DNA of 32,039 nt from Tissierellia bacterium (GTDB taxonomy: Bacteria; Bacillota; Clostridia; Tissierellales; Tissierellaceae), in contig JAAYLY010000058.1 in NCBI GenBank assembly GCA_012521625.1, positions 1 to 32,039 of the forward strand. Direction: 5' to 3'. The position numbers and the translations under genes are program-made. Positions 20,844-31,700 of the stretch are shown here, piece after piece. A model generated the notes under the pieces. That model was not told the DNA's origin. It did not search any database and worked only from the letters and a program-made list of their open reading frames with translations. Numbering within the stretch: position 1 is the first letter of the stretch; each line of letters opens with the position of its first letter.

Positions 20844-21370
20844 TTTCTAAGAGATATGCTTTATCCATATTTGAGGCTGGCTTGGAGCTAGAGAAATTAG
20901 ATATCTTTAATAAAGAGTTAAAATATTTAGACGAAGTTTTAAAAGCTGAGAAGGATTTTTTTGAGATCCTTAAGAATCCAAGGATTAGCAAGGATGAAAA
21001 AAAATCTTTAATTACTGAAATCTTTAGGGGGCGTCTATCCCAGGAAGTTATAAATTTCTTTTATATAATAATAGATAAAAGAAGGGAAAAGTTTATCTTT
21101 GATATAATTAGGGAGTATCAATCCATCTATAACGAATACAATAATATCCTAAAGGTGGAAGCAGTTACAGCCATCCAAATGGATGAAAAAGCAAAGGAAA
21201 AATTAAAGCTAGTATTGGAAAATAAGTTAGGTAAAAAGGTTGACATTATAAACAAGGTAGATAAATCCATATTAGGTGGAGTTTTATTGAAGATGGAGGG
21301 TAAGATAATCGATTCAACCATTAGGAGTCAATTAAAGAAACTAGAAAATCTAATAACCAATGTTCATTAA
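20831..21370 (+). CDS. atpH: F-type ATP synthase subunit delta
   Basis: MAELVSKRYALSIFEAGLE, conserved C-terminal GGVLLKMEGKIIDSTIRSQLKKL; 13-nt overlap with atpF. Confidence 0.93.
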   Translation: MAELVSKRYALSIFEAGLELEKLDIFNKELKYLDEVLKAEKDFFEILKNPRISKDEKKSLITEIFRGRLSQEVINFFYIIIDKRREKFIFDIIREYQSIYNEYNNILKVEAVTAIQMDEKAKEKLKLVLENKLGKKVDIINKVDKSILGGVLLKMEGKIIDSTIRSQLKKLENLITNVH

Positions 21371-21392
21371 GGTGAAGTCGAGGTGATAAAAT

Positions 21393-22895
21393 TTGGAGTT
21401 AAGGCCAGAAGAAATAAGCTCAATTATAAAGGAACAAATCAAGCGATATGAAAAGAAGTTAGACCTGGTTGACGTAGGTACTGTACTTGAGGTTGGAGAT
21501 GGTATAGCCAGATTATACGGCCTGGAAGGTTGTATGGCTGGTGAATTAATTGAATTTCCAGGTGAAGTATACGGTATGGCCCTAAACTTAGAAGAAGATA
21601 ATGTTGGATGTGTTCTTCTAGGTTCAGACGCCAATATCAAAGAGGGAGATACAGTTAAGAGAACTGGTAGGATTGTTGAAGTTCCAGTTGGAGAACAGAT
21701 GATAGGTAGGGTAGTTAATGCCCTGGGGCAACCTATTGATGGGAAAGGAAGCATAAATGCTGATAAATTTAGACCCATAGAGAGGATAGCACCAGGGGTT
21801 ATTACCAGAAAAAGCGTTAGCGAGCCTTTACAGACTGGTATCAAGGCTATAGATGCCCTATTCCCTATTGGAAGAGGCCAGAGGGAATTGATCATAGGTG
21901 ACAGGCAGACTGGTAAAACCGCAATCGCCATAGATACCATCTTGAATCAAAAAGAAGAAGATGTAATCTGTATATATGTTGCCATAGGGCAAAAACGTTC
22001 AACAGTAGCTCAAATTGTGGACGTGCTGGAGAAAAATGGAGCAATGGACTATTCCATAGTGGTATCTGCTACGGCTAGTGAGCTGGCACCCCTACAATAT
22101 ATAGCTCCTTATGCTGGTGTTGCAATGGCAGAAGAATTTATGGAAGCGGGTAAGGATGTTTTAATTATATACGATGACTTATCTAAACATGCTATTGCTT
22201 ATAGGGCCATGTCTCTATTATTAAGGAGACCACCAGGAAGGGAGGCCTTCCCAGGAGACGTATTCTATCTACACTCTAGACTTTTAGAAAGGGCTGCTAA
22301 ATTAGATGATAAATTTGGCGGTGGATCCATTACAGCATTGCCTATAGTAGAAACACAGGCGGGAGATATTTCAGCCTATATTCCTACTAACGTTATCTCT
22401 ATTACAGATGGACAGTTATTCCTGGAAACGGACCTATTCTTTGCAGGCCAAAGACCAGCTATCAACACTGGACTTTCAGTTTCCAGGGTAGGGGGAGCTG
22501 CCCAAACTAAGGCCATGAAGAAGGTTGCCGGAAAATTAAAGCTAGAGTTGGCCCAATATAGAGAATTGGCTGCCTTTGCCCAATTCGGTTCAGATCTGGA
22601 TCCAGAAACTAAGGCTACCTTGGAGCAAGGGGCTAGGATGATGGAGATATTAAAGCAGCCACAATACAGTCCGGTTTCCCTAGCACACCAAGTTATAATC
22701 TTATATGTTGCAGGTAATAAGCACCTATTGGATATAGAAGTAGATAAGGTAGTACTTTTTGAAAGGGAATTCTTAAACTTCGTAGATAATAACTATCCTG
22801 AAATAGTGGAGGATATTACTAAGACTAAGGATTTAACAGATGAAACTATTGAAAAGATCGAGGAAGCAATACAAGAATTTAAAAAGAACTTCTAG
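21393..22895 (+). CDS. atpA: F-type ATP synthase subunit alpha
   Basis: [36 protein letters not shown] start after GAGGTG. Confidence 0.97.
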   Translation: MELRPEEISSIIKEQIKRYEKKLDLVDVGTVLEVGDGIARLYGLEGCMAGELIEFPGEVYGMALNLEEDNVGCVLLGSDANIKEGDTVKRTGRIVEVPVGEQMIGRVVNALGQPIDGKGSINADKFRPIERIAPGVITRKSVSEPLQTGIKAIDALFPIGRGQRELIIGDRQTGKTAIAIDTILNQKEEDVICIYVAIGQKRSTVAQIVDVLEKNGAMDYSIVVSATASELAPLQYIAPYAGVAMAEEFMEAGKDVLIIYDDLSKHAIAYRAMSLLLRRPPGREAFPGDVFYLHSRLLERAAKLDDKFGGGSITALPIVETQAGDISAYIPTNVISITDGQLFLETDLFFAGQRPAINTGLSVSRVGGAAQTKAMKKVAGKLKLELAQYRELAAFAQFGSDLDPETKATLEQGARMMEILKQPQYSPVSLAHQVIILYVAGNKHLLDIEVDKVVLFEREFLNFVDNNYPEIVEDITKTKDLTDETIEKIEEAIQEFKKNF

Positions 22896-22918
22896 ACTAA
22901 AAAGCGGGAGGTGAGCTT

Positions 22919-25193
<2,275 letters not shown>

Positions 25194-25194
25194 A

Positions 25195-25599
25195 ATGGCT
25201 AAAGTTCATCTTCAAATCGTTACGCCCGAAAAGGAATTCTTTAATGGCCAAGTGGATATGGTTATAGCTAAAGGTGTGGAAGGTGACTTTGCTATTTTAA
25301 GGGGCAGGGCTCCAATTGCGACTCCACTAGAGATAGGAAAGCTAAGAATTAAGCAGGATGGAGTGGAAAGGATAGCTGCCATATGTGGTGGCTACTTAAC
25401 TGCCTTAGATAATGAAGTTACAATAGTAACAGATTCAGCCGAATGGCCTGAAGAGATAGATGTGGAAAGGGCTATGGAAGCTAAGAAGAGGGCGGAAGCC
25501 AGGTTAAATGGGAAGGATCCTAATATAGATGTGGCTAGGGCTGAAGCTGCTTTAAGAAGAGCTATGAACAGATTGGAAGTTTCTAAGGATAAAAAATAG
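25195..25599 (+). CDS. atpC: F-type ATP synthase subunit epsilon
   Basis: HLQIVTPEKEFFNGQVDMVIAKGVEGDFAIL; last atp gene. Confidence 0.95.
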   Translation: MAKVHLQIVTPEKEFFNGQVDMVIAKGVEGDFAILRGRAPIATPLEIGKLRIKQDGVERIAAICGGYLTALDNEVTIVTDSAEWPEEIDVERAMEAKKRAEARLNGKDPNIDVARAEAALRRAMNRLEVSKDKK

Positions 25600-25632
25600 A
25601 TAAAAAAGCAAAAAAATTTTAAAAAGATGTAT

Positions 25633-25685
25633 AAAAAGTACCCTTCTTTGGTAATACTTTGTACTAAAGGAAAGGGTACTTTTTT
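25633..25685 (+). terminator. Intrinsic terminator of the atp operon
   Basis: AAAAAGTACCCTT (25633-25645) / AAGGGTACTTTTTT (25672-25685) ending in a T-tract. Confidence 0.85.
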
Positions 25686-25811
25686 AATAGAATGTTTTGT
25701 CCCCCTTTACATTCTTAAAAAAGGCTCTTTCCTTTTTACAAATAAAAGGAAAGCCCATCTAATTTTTATTTTAAAATGGGACTTGCCTTCAATTTTGGGG
25801 GAGGAATTCAC

Positions 25812-26597
25812 ATGAAAAGATTAGTCTGTGTATTTATCATATTGGGACTTCTAATACCTATAGGTTCTCAGGCGGAGACGAAAAAGGATGAATTAGACAT
25901 TCTCTACAACATAATGGAAGGCCTTGATGGCAAATGTCTAGAAGTGGATCTGGTCTTCAACGGAATAATATTTGATACTTTTATAGATGGAGAGGAATTA
26001 AAGCTAATAGGAGAGGAAGTAAGGACTAAATTAGGCATAGTAGGTAAGGAAGTGGATCCCTATATAGAGGAAGAAGTTTTGGAAGAACACTATACTAAAG
26101 AAGTAATTTTCCAAGAGGATTTTAACCAAATTACCTATATAGGTCAGGATGAGGACTTAAATAAAATAGTTATAATCCTAACCTCCTATGAATATGATGA
26201 GGTAAAAAGTGGAGAAACATATTTATATATAAATATTATGAAAAATAGTGATTTAATAAAAAATAATGATATAATAGAAGCGGTAATGTCAATTTATGAA
26301 AGCTTTAATGTAGCAATAGACAAAACATATTGCTTACTAGGTGAAATTTCTAACGATATGAGTTATAATAATATGGTGAAGGAAATTAACAAAATTTTTG
26401 CTCGGATGGATGTAGAAGTTGTAGATGAGTTTACAGATGGAAGTATGATTTCTTTCACAGCTTACACACCACTGATTGAAGAATACATAGAGATAGGAAA
26501 GGATAGGATCAACTTAAATATAGCAATTAGATCTAGCCAGATAGATGATAAGACTCATATATGGATAGCTACACCAGTCATAACTGTTGGATATTAA
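25812..26597 (+). CDS. ywmB: YwmB family (TATA-box-binding-like fold) secreted protein
   Basis: Signal peptide MKRLVCVFIILGLLIPIGSQAE; located between atpC and murA as in B. subtilis; SD GGGGGAGG before ATG 25812. Confidence 0.7.
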   Translation: MKRLVCVFIILGLLIPIGSQAETKKDELDILYNIMEGLDGKCLEVDLVFNGIIFDTFIDGEELKLIGEEVRTKLGIVGKEVDPYIEEEVLEEHYTKEVIFQEDFNQITYIGQDEDLNKIVIILTSYEYDEVKSGETYLYINIMKNSDLIKNNDIIEAVMSIYESFNVAIDKTYCLLGEISNDMSYNNMVKEINKIFARMDVEVVDEFTDGSMISFTAYTPLIEEYIEIGKDRINLNIAIRSSQIDDKTHIWIATPVITVGY

Positions 26598-26610
26598 AGG
26601 AGGTTATAAT

Positions 26611-27870
26611 TTGGAAATTATCGTTGTAGAGAAGAGTCCTCCACTAAAGGGGAAGATTAGAGTAAATGGAGCAAAAAATTCAGCACTTCCTATATTAGCA
26701 GCGTCACTATTAGGAACTGAAGACATCATACTGGAAGATGTACCTAAGATAAAAGATGTTGAGATAATGTGTGAAGTCTTAAGGACCTTAGGAGCTAAGG
26801 TGGAAATTTTAGATGAGGGAATCATAAAGATTAATGCTAAAAATTTAGATAATTATGTTACACCCTATAACCTTATGAATAAGATGAGGGCATCCCTCTT
26901 GGTAATGGGCCCCATCTTAGCTAGATTGGGTAAAGCTGTTTGTTCACAACCTGGCGGTTGCGCCATTGGAACTAGGCCAATCGACCTACACCTAAAGGGA
27001 TTTAAGGCCCTAGGTGCAGGGGTTGAAACTGAATTTGGAAATATAAATGCCCACACTGATAAATTAGTAGGCAACAAGATTTATCTAGATTTTCCTTCTG
27101 TTGGGGCTACTGAAAATATAATGATGGCTGCCACCATGGCTGAAGGAGTAACTATTATCGATAACGCCGCCATGGAGCCGGAAATAGTAGACTTGCAGAA
27201 CTTCCTAAATAAGTTGGGAGCAGATATAAAGGGAGCAGGTACATCTACAATTAAGATAAAGGGTGTAAAAAAATTAGGTGGGGCCTCCCATCAGATTATA
27301 CCAGATAGGATAGAAGCCGGAACCTTTATGGTTGGAGCTGCAATTACCGGTGGAGACGTTATAGTAGATAATGTAATAACCAGCCACATAAAACCTGTCA
27401 TTGCTAAGTTAAGGGAAGTTGGAGTTGAGGTAATTGAAAATGCAGATAGTGTTAGAGTAATAGGTACAGATAAACTAAAGGCCATAGATGTAAAAACCTT
27501 ACCCTATCCGGGCTTCCCAACGGACATGGCAGCTCAGTTTATGGCCCTATTGACCATATGTGAAGGAAGTAGCGTAGTAATAGAGACCGTATTCGAAAAT
27601 AGGTTTATGCATGTGGATGAGCTAAAGCGTATGGGAGCAGATATTAAGATAGATGGCAAGTCTGCCATTGTAAGGGGAGTTGACCATTTAACAGGGGCTC
27701 CAGTAAAGGCCTCTGACTTAAGGGCAGGGGCAGCCTTAATCCTAGCAGGAATGGCTGCAGATGGCACCACTGAAATTGAAAACATCCACCATATCGATAG
27801 GGGATATGTGGATATTGAAGCCCGCTTAAGAAGTCTAGGTGCTAGAGTTTATAGAAAAACTGTGGAATAA
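26611..27870 (+). CDS. murA: UDP-N-acetylglucosamine 1-carboxyvinyltransferase
   Basis: NGAKNSALPILAASLL, active-site Cys in QPGGCAIGTRPIDLH; SD AAAGGAGG before TTG 26611. Confidence 0.96.
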   Translation: MEIIVVEKSPPLKGKIRVNGAKNSALPILAASLLGTEDIILEDVPKIKDVEIMCEVLRTLGAKVEILDEGIIKINAKNLDNYVTPYNLMNKMRASLLVMGPILARLGKAVCSQPGGCAIGTRPIDLHLKGFKALGAGVETEFGNINAHTDKLVGNKIYLDFPSVGATENIMMAATMAEGVTIIDNAAMEPEIVDLQNFLNKLGADIKGAGTSTIKIKGVKKLGGASHQIIPDRIEAGTFMVGAAITGGDVIVDNVITSHIKPVIAKLREVGVEVIENADSVRVIGTDKLKAIDVKTLPYPGFPTDMAAQFMALLTICEGSSVVIETVFENRFMHVDELKRMGADIKIDGKSAIVRGVDHLTGAPVKASDLRAGAALILAGMAADGTTEIENIHHIDRGYVDIEARLRSLGARVYRKTVE

Positions 27871-27974
27871 TAAACAGTAGAAGAGAAAGGGAAAATAAAA
27901 TAGCTAATAAAAAGATTGAAATATCTAATAAAAAGAGCAAATAAAAGATTGGAATAATTAATTTGAATATAATA

Positions 27975-27990
27975 GCTAATAATTATTAGC
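27975..27990. repeat. Perfect 16-bp palindrome downstream of murA
   Basis: GCTAATAATTATTAGC. Confidence 0.9.
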
Positions 27991-28020
27991 GATAAGGTTG
28001 TCACCTTATCGCTTTAATAT
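27988..28020 (+). terminator. Terminator-like hairpin after murA
   Basis: AGCGATAAGGT (27988-27998) tgtc ACCTTATCGCT (28003-28013), perfect 11-bp stem, then TTAATATTT. Confidence 0.75.
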
Positions 28021-28033
28021 TTAAAATTTTCGT

Positions 28034-28054
28034 TGAGAATGACTATCATTTTCA
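28034..28054. promoter_or_regulatory. Fur box upstream of feoA
   Basis: TGAGAATGACTATCATTTTCA; the inner 19 nt match 15/19 of GATAATGATAATCATTATC. Confidence 0.8.
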
Positions 28055-28083
28055 TTGACAAGGTAAATCTAAAGTGTTAAAAT
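28055..28083 (+). promoter_or_regulatory. Promoter of the feo unit
   Basis: Consensus -35 TTGACA (28055-28060), 17-bp spacer, extended -10 TGT-TAAAAT (hexamer 28078-28083). Confidence 0.82.
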
Positions 28084-28141
28084 TTTATTAAACAAATGAT
28101 ATTATATATTAATGAAAAAGATGTTTGCAGGAGGGGATCTC

Positions 28142-28354
28142 ATGCCTATATATAGCTTAAATAAAGACACTAGCTGCAGGATAGTATCTATCCCTAATGT
28201 AAGCCTATTAGAATCTCTAGGCATTAGGAAGGGTATAAAGGTTAAGTTGAAAAATAAACAGCCACTAGGCGGGCCTGTAGTAGTACAAATGGGTACTAGG
28301 AATATTGCCATTGGGCGTGATATAGCAAATCAAATAATGGTGGAGGTAATCTAG
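28142..28354 (+). CDS. feoA: FeoA-domain protein
   Basis: MPIYSLNKDTSCRIVSIPNVSLLESLGIRKGIKVKLKNKQPLGGPVVVQMGTRNIAIGRDIANQIMVEVI; SD AGGAGGGG before ATG 28142 rather than 28112. Confidence 0.88.
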   Translation: MPIYSLNKDTSCRIVSIPNVSLLESLGIRKGIKVKLKNKQPLGGPVVVQMGTRNIAIGRDIANQIMVEVI

Positions 28355-30115
28355 ATGAGCAAGAGTAGTACTGACATTGAAACTGCTACTGCTAGTAAGA
28401 GGATCTTACTTATGGGTAACCCCAATGTGGGTAAGAGCGTCTTGTTTTTTAAAATGACTGGTGTTCAGGTTGAAATTTCAAACTACACTGGAACGACAGT
28501 TGGATTTACTAAGTCTAGGATACAGCTTGGGGATGAAGAAGTTGATTTTATAGACGTTCCAGGTACATATTCCCTAGAGTCCACATCTGAAGCAGAAGAT
28601 GTGGCAGTTAAGTTTTTGGAGTCTAAACCTACGGCTGTAGTTTGTGTTTTAGACTCAACCAACCTGGAAAGGAACTTAAGGTTGGCCCTACAGATTAAGG
28701 AATATAATATTCCCATGCTTTTTGTCTTAAATCTGATGGACGTGTCCAAAAGGCAGGGAATCAATATAGATGTTAAACAGCTGGAAAGGGAATTAGGAGC
28801 TAGGGTAATCCCTGCTGTTGCTGTTAAAGATCAGGGTGTAGACGATATTCGAAAAGAATTAACTAAATTGATAAAGGATATAGGGGATGAAGATAATAGG
28901 ATAAGGCCTAAAGGTGAAAGCCTTAGCAATGAAGAATTGTGGAATAGGGCTGCAGAAATAGCTGGTAGGGTACAAAGTTTTACCAGGGTAGAGAAGAATA
29001 TCCTTGAAAGGTTGGGAGAGCTTACCATCCAGCCATGGCCTGGTATCCCTATAGCTATCTTGGTAATGGTCTTATCATTGGCCTTAGTAGTAGGAATAGG
29101 TAAGGGGATAAGGGCTTTAATTCTACTTCCCTTTGTTAATGATGTCTATGCCCCCCTAGTTACTAAGTTGATTTCCACTTTCATTGGACCAGGTATATTA
29201 AGAAATATCCTAGTTGGTGAGTATGGAATCTTGATTAAGATGGTAGAATGGCCTCTAGCACTGATATTGCCTTATGTATTTTTATTCTATGTGGTTATAT
29301 CCTTCTTGGAGGATTCCGGCTACCTACCCAGGATAGGGGTTCTAATGGACGCCATCCTTAGTAAACTAGGAGTTCAAGGGGGAAGTATGATACCTATCCT
29401 ACTAGGTTACGGTTGTGCAGTACCTGCTGTTATAGGTACCAGGGCGGCAACAACCCTTAAGGAGAGGCTATTGGTGACCCTGATGGTTTGCTTTGCTGTA
29501 CCCTGCGTATCCCAAACAGGCGCCTTCATAAGCCTATTAGGGGATTATTCTGTTTTTATGTTAGTTACTATATACTTAATATCCCTACTTACTATGGTAG
29601 TGGTAGCTAAAATAGCCGACAGGGTCATCAAGGGACAAGCAGAACCTATGATAATCGAAATTCCAAACCTGTTGCTTCCTGATAGAAAGGCCTACTTCAG
29701 GAAGTTAAAGATGCGTATGCAGCATTTCTTTGTAGATGCAGAGCTTCCTATGTTAATAGGGGTTTTAATAGCTGCCTTAGTAATAGAAACTGGAATCTTA
29801 AACCAAGTTAGCCAATGGATTGAACCCCTTGTTGTAAATTGGTTAGGTTTACCTAAGGAAGCCAGCCTATCTCTCTTATTAGGTATAATTAGAAGGGAAT
29901 TAGCAGTCCTACCCCTGTTGGACATGAACCTAAATGGCCTACAGATGTTTGTAGGTAGTATAGTTGCCCTATATTATCTTCCATGTTTGTCCGTATTTGC
30001 AGTATTAATAGAGGAGTTTAACTTAAAGACAGCTATTAGCATATCAATAGCCACTATAGTCTCTGCCTTTTTAGTAGGGGGTATAGTCAACCAAATAGGC
30101 CTGTTGTTTATCTAG
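28355..30115 (+). CDS. feoB: FeoB-family ferrous iron transporter, divergent short form
   Basis: 586 aa; G1 GNPNVGKS, FIDVPGTYSLES, NLMD; membrane part with LLGYGCAVPAVIGTR; starts directly after the feoA stop. Confidence 0.85.
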   Translation: MSKSSTDIETATASKRILLMGNPNVGKSVLFFKMTGVQVEISNYTGTTVGFTKSRIQLGDEEVDFIDVPGTYSLESTSEAEDVAVKFLESKPTAVVCVLDSTNLERNLRLALQIKEYNIPMLFVLNLMDVSKRQGINIDVKQLERELGARVIPAVAVKDQGVDDIRKELTKLIKDIGDEDNRIRPKGESLSNEELWNRAAEIAGRVQSFTRVEKNILERLGELTIQPWPGIPIAILVMVLSLALVVGIGKGIRALILLPFVNDVYAPLVTKLISTFIGPGILRNILVGEYGILIKMVEWPLALILPYVFLFYVVISFLEDSGYLPRIGVLMDAILSKLGVQGGSMIPILLGYGCAVPAVIGTRAATTLKERLLVTLMVCFAVPCVSQTGAFISLLGDYSVFMLVTIYLISLLTMVVVAKIADRVIKGQAEPMIIEIPNLLLPDRKAYFRKLKMRMQHFFVDAELPMLIGVLIAALVIETGILNQVSQWIEPLVVNWLGLPKEASLSLLLGIIRRELAVLPLLDMNLNGLQMFVGSIVALYYLPCLSVFAVLIEEFNLKTAISISIATIVSAFLVGGIVNQIGLLFI

Positions 30116-30130
30116 TTGGGGGATGGGCAT

Positions 30131-30754
30131 ATGGCTTTAATAACGGCAATTACCCAAAGGCTGGAGTATATGGTAGAGAAACTACCCTGGACCTACTTAT
30201 TCTTTAAGAAGTACTACGATCAAATTATAGATAAGGAAATAAAATTAGCAGATATAAAAGAAACGGATAGGATCCTCTGCATAGGTGGGGGTCCTTGTCC
30301 CTGTACGGCCATTGAACTTCACAAGAGGACTGGGGCCCGTGTATGGGTTGTTGATAACGACAGGGAAGTAGTCTACAATGCCTTGAGGAACATAGAGAGG
30401 CTAAATCTTTCGGACTTTGTATCTGTAAAATATGCCGACGGGAGAGATATCTGCCCTAAGGATTTTGATATTATACATATAGCCTTGCAAGTGACCCCAA
30501 AAGGAAAAGTCTTTGAAAACTTAATAAATAAGGCTAGGCCAGGAACTAAGATATTAGTTAGGATAGCCACTGATAAATATTCTAAGCTGTATAGTTCTTT
30601 AGATATTGCTGAGGCTGAGAGGGGAATCTACAAAAAGATTAATCATAACCGAAGGAATTTAGACTATACATTCCTTTATGTAACTGCAGGAGGGCTTAAT
30701 GAAGAAGTACTTAAAGTGGATAATAATACTGCTCTTGATAGTATTGCTATTTAA
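30131..30754 (+). CDS. Small SAM-dependent enzyme resembling nicotianamine synthase family
   Basis: 207 aa; Rossmann motif ILCIGGGPCPCTAIEL then VWVVDNDREVVYNALRNIERL; ATG 30131 preferred over TTG 30116. Confidence 0.6.
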   Translation: MALITAITQRLEYMVEKLPWTYLFFKKYYDQIIDKEIKLADIKETDRILCIGGGPCPCTAIELHKRTGARVWVVDNDREVVYNALRNIERLNLSDFVSVKYADGRDICPKDFDIIHIALQVTPKGKVFENLINKARPGTKILVRIATDKYSKLYSSLDIAEAERGIYKKINHNRRNLDYTFLYVTAGGLNEEVLKVDNNTALDSIAI

Positions 30755-31700
30755 ACAATTGGATATAAATGAATACCTATTAAGCCTGAAGAAGCTTAGC
30801 CTTAATCACTGGTTAGCCTTAATTATGATGCAGCTATTAAGTTTTGCCCTCCTGCTAGTCCAGTGGAGAAGGTTGGCTACTGCTCTAGGTAAAGATATAA
30901 GAACTATGGATATGGTCTATGTAAATATGAAGGGTACCTTCTATGATACTATAACTCCTGGTTTAAAGGTGGGGGGAGAATTTGCAAGGGGTTCCAGCTT
31001 GGTAAATAAATTTGGATTTACACCAGCAGAAGCCTCGGCTTTAATAATTATACAAAAGAGTATAAGCGTATCCGCCTTAGTTTTACTCAGCATATTTTCC
31101 CTCTATCTCTTAAGTACACAATTTAAGTTGCAAGATTTGGTATTAGTTATAGCAAGTATAAGCTTTGGGGTTATACTTGCTTTACTTATTACTATTCTTT
31201 TGTTACCGGAAAAACTATATAACCATTTAGCTAGCAAAAGGCTGGAGGGAGTTTTTAAAGAAAAGAATCTTAAGTTTCTAGAAAAATATACTGAAGCCAG
31301 CAAGCTGCTTACTAAAGCTAAGAAGGAGATAGTGTTTCAATTTGTTCTATCCCTAATAGTTTGGACCCTGTTCCCCTTTAAGCTATATTTCATAATTCAA
31401 GCCTTGGGATTAGAGCTATCCTTTTTTAAAGTCTTTGCTGCAACAATCATCTCCTATATTGCTGGAATGCTTCCCCTCCTGCCAGGTGGATTAGGCAGTT
31501 TTGAAGGAACCATGGTTGCCCTCTTTCTCATCTGGGGAATTGAAAGGGAGTTAAGCTTAGTTATAGCCACCATATTTAGATTTATAACTTTTTGGTTTTT
31601 ATTCTTTATAAGCCTGGTCTATTTAGCAGGAAAAAAGGCTGGGTCAAAATTGAAAGGAGTACCTTATGAAAGTAGCCAAGAAAGCCAGTTTAAATTTTAA
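30699..31700 (+). CDS. YbhN/UPF0104 (LPG_synthase_TM) flippase-like integral membrane protein
   Basis: 333 aa polytopic; PGLKVGGEFARGSSLV and MLPLLPGGLGSFEGTMVALF motifs; SD GGAGG; 56-nt overlap with upstream gene. Confidence 0.85.
   Translation: MKKYLKWIIILLLIVLLFKQLDINEYLLSLKKLSLNHWLALIMMQLLSFALLLVQWRRLATALGKDIRTMDMVYVNMKGTFYDTITPGLKVGGEFARGSSLVNKFGFTPAEASALIIIQKSISVSALVLLSIFSLYLLSTQFKLQDLVLVIASISFGVILALLITILLLPEKLYNHLASKRLEGVFKEKNLKFLEKYTEASKLLTKAKKEIVFQFVLSLIVWTLFPFKLYFIIQALGLELSFFKVFAATIISYIAGMLPLLPGGLGSFEGTMVALFLIWGIERELSLVIATIFRFITFWFLFFISLVYLAGKKAGSKLKGVPYESSQESQFKF

Noticed and set aside
21350-21940. 196-aa minus-strand ORF opposite atpA
   Set aside because: Lies antisense to the strongly conserved atpA frame, low-complexity Ser/Pro/Ile-rich composition, no domain recognised; shadow ORF.
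25627-25815. 62-aa ORF after atpC
   Set aside because: Runs through the atp terminator and the following hairpins, no SD or recognised domain; not a credible gene.
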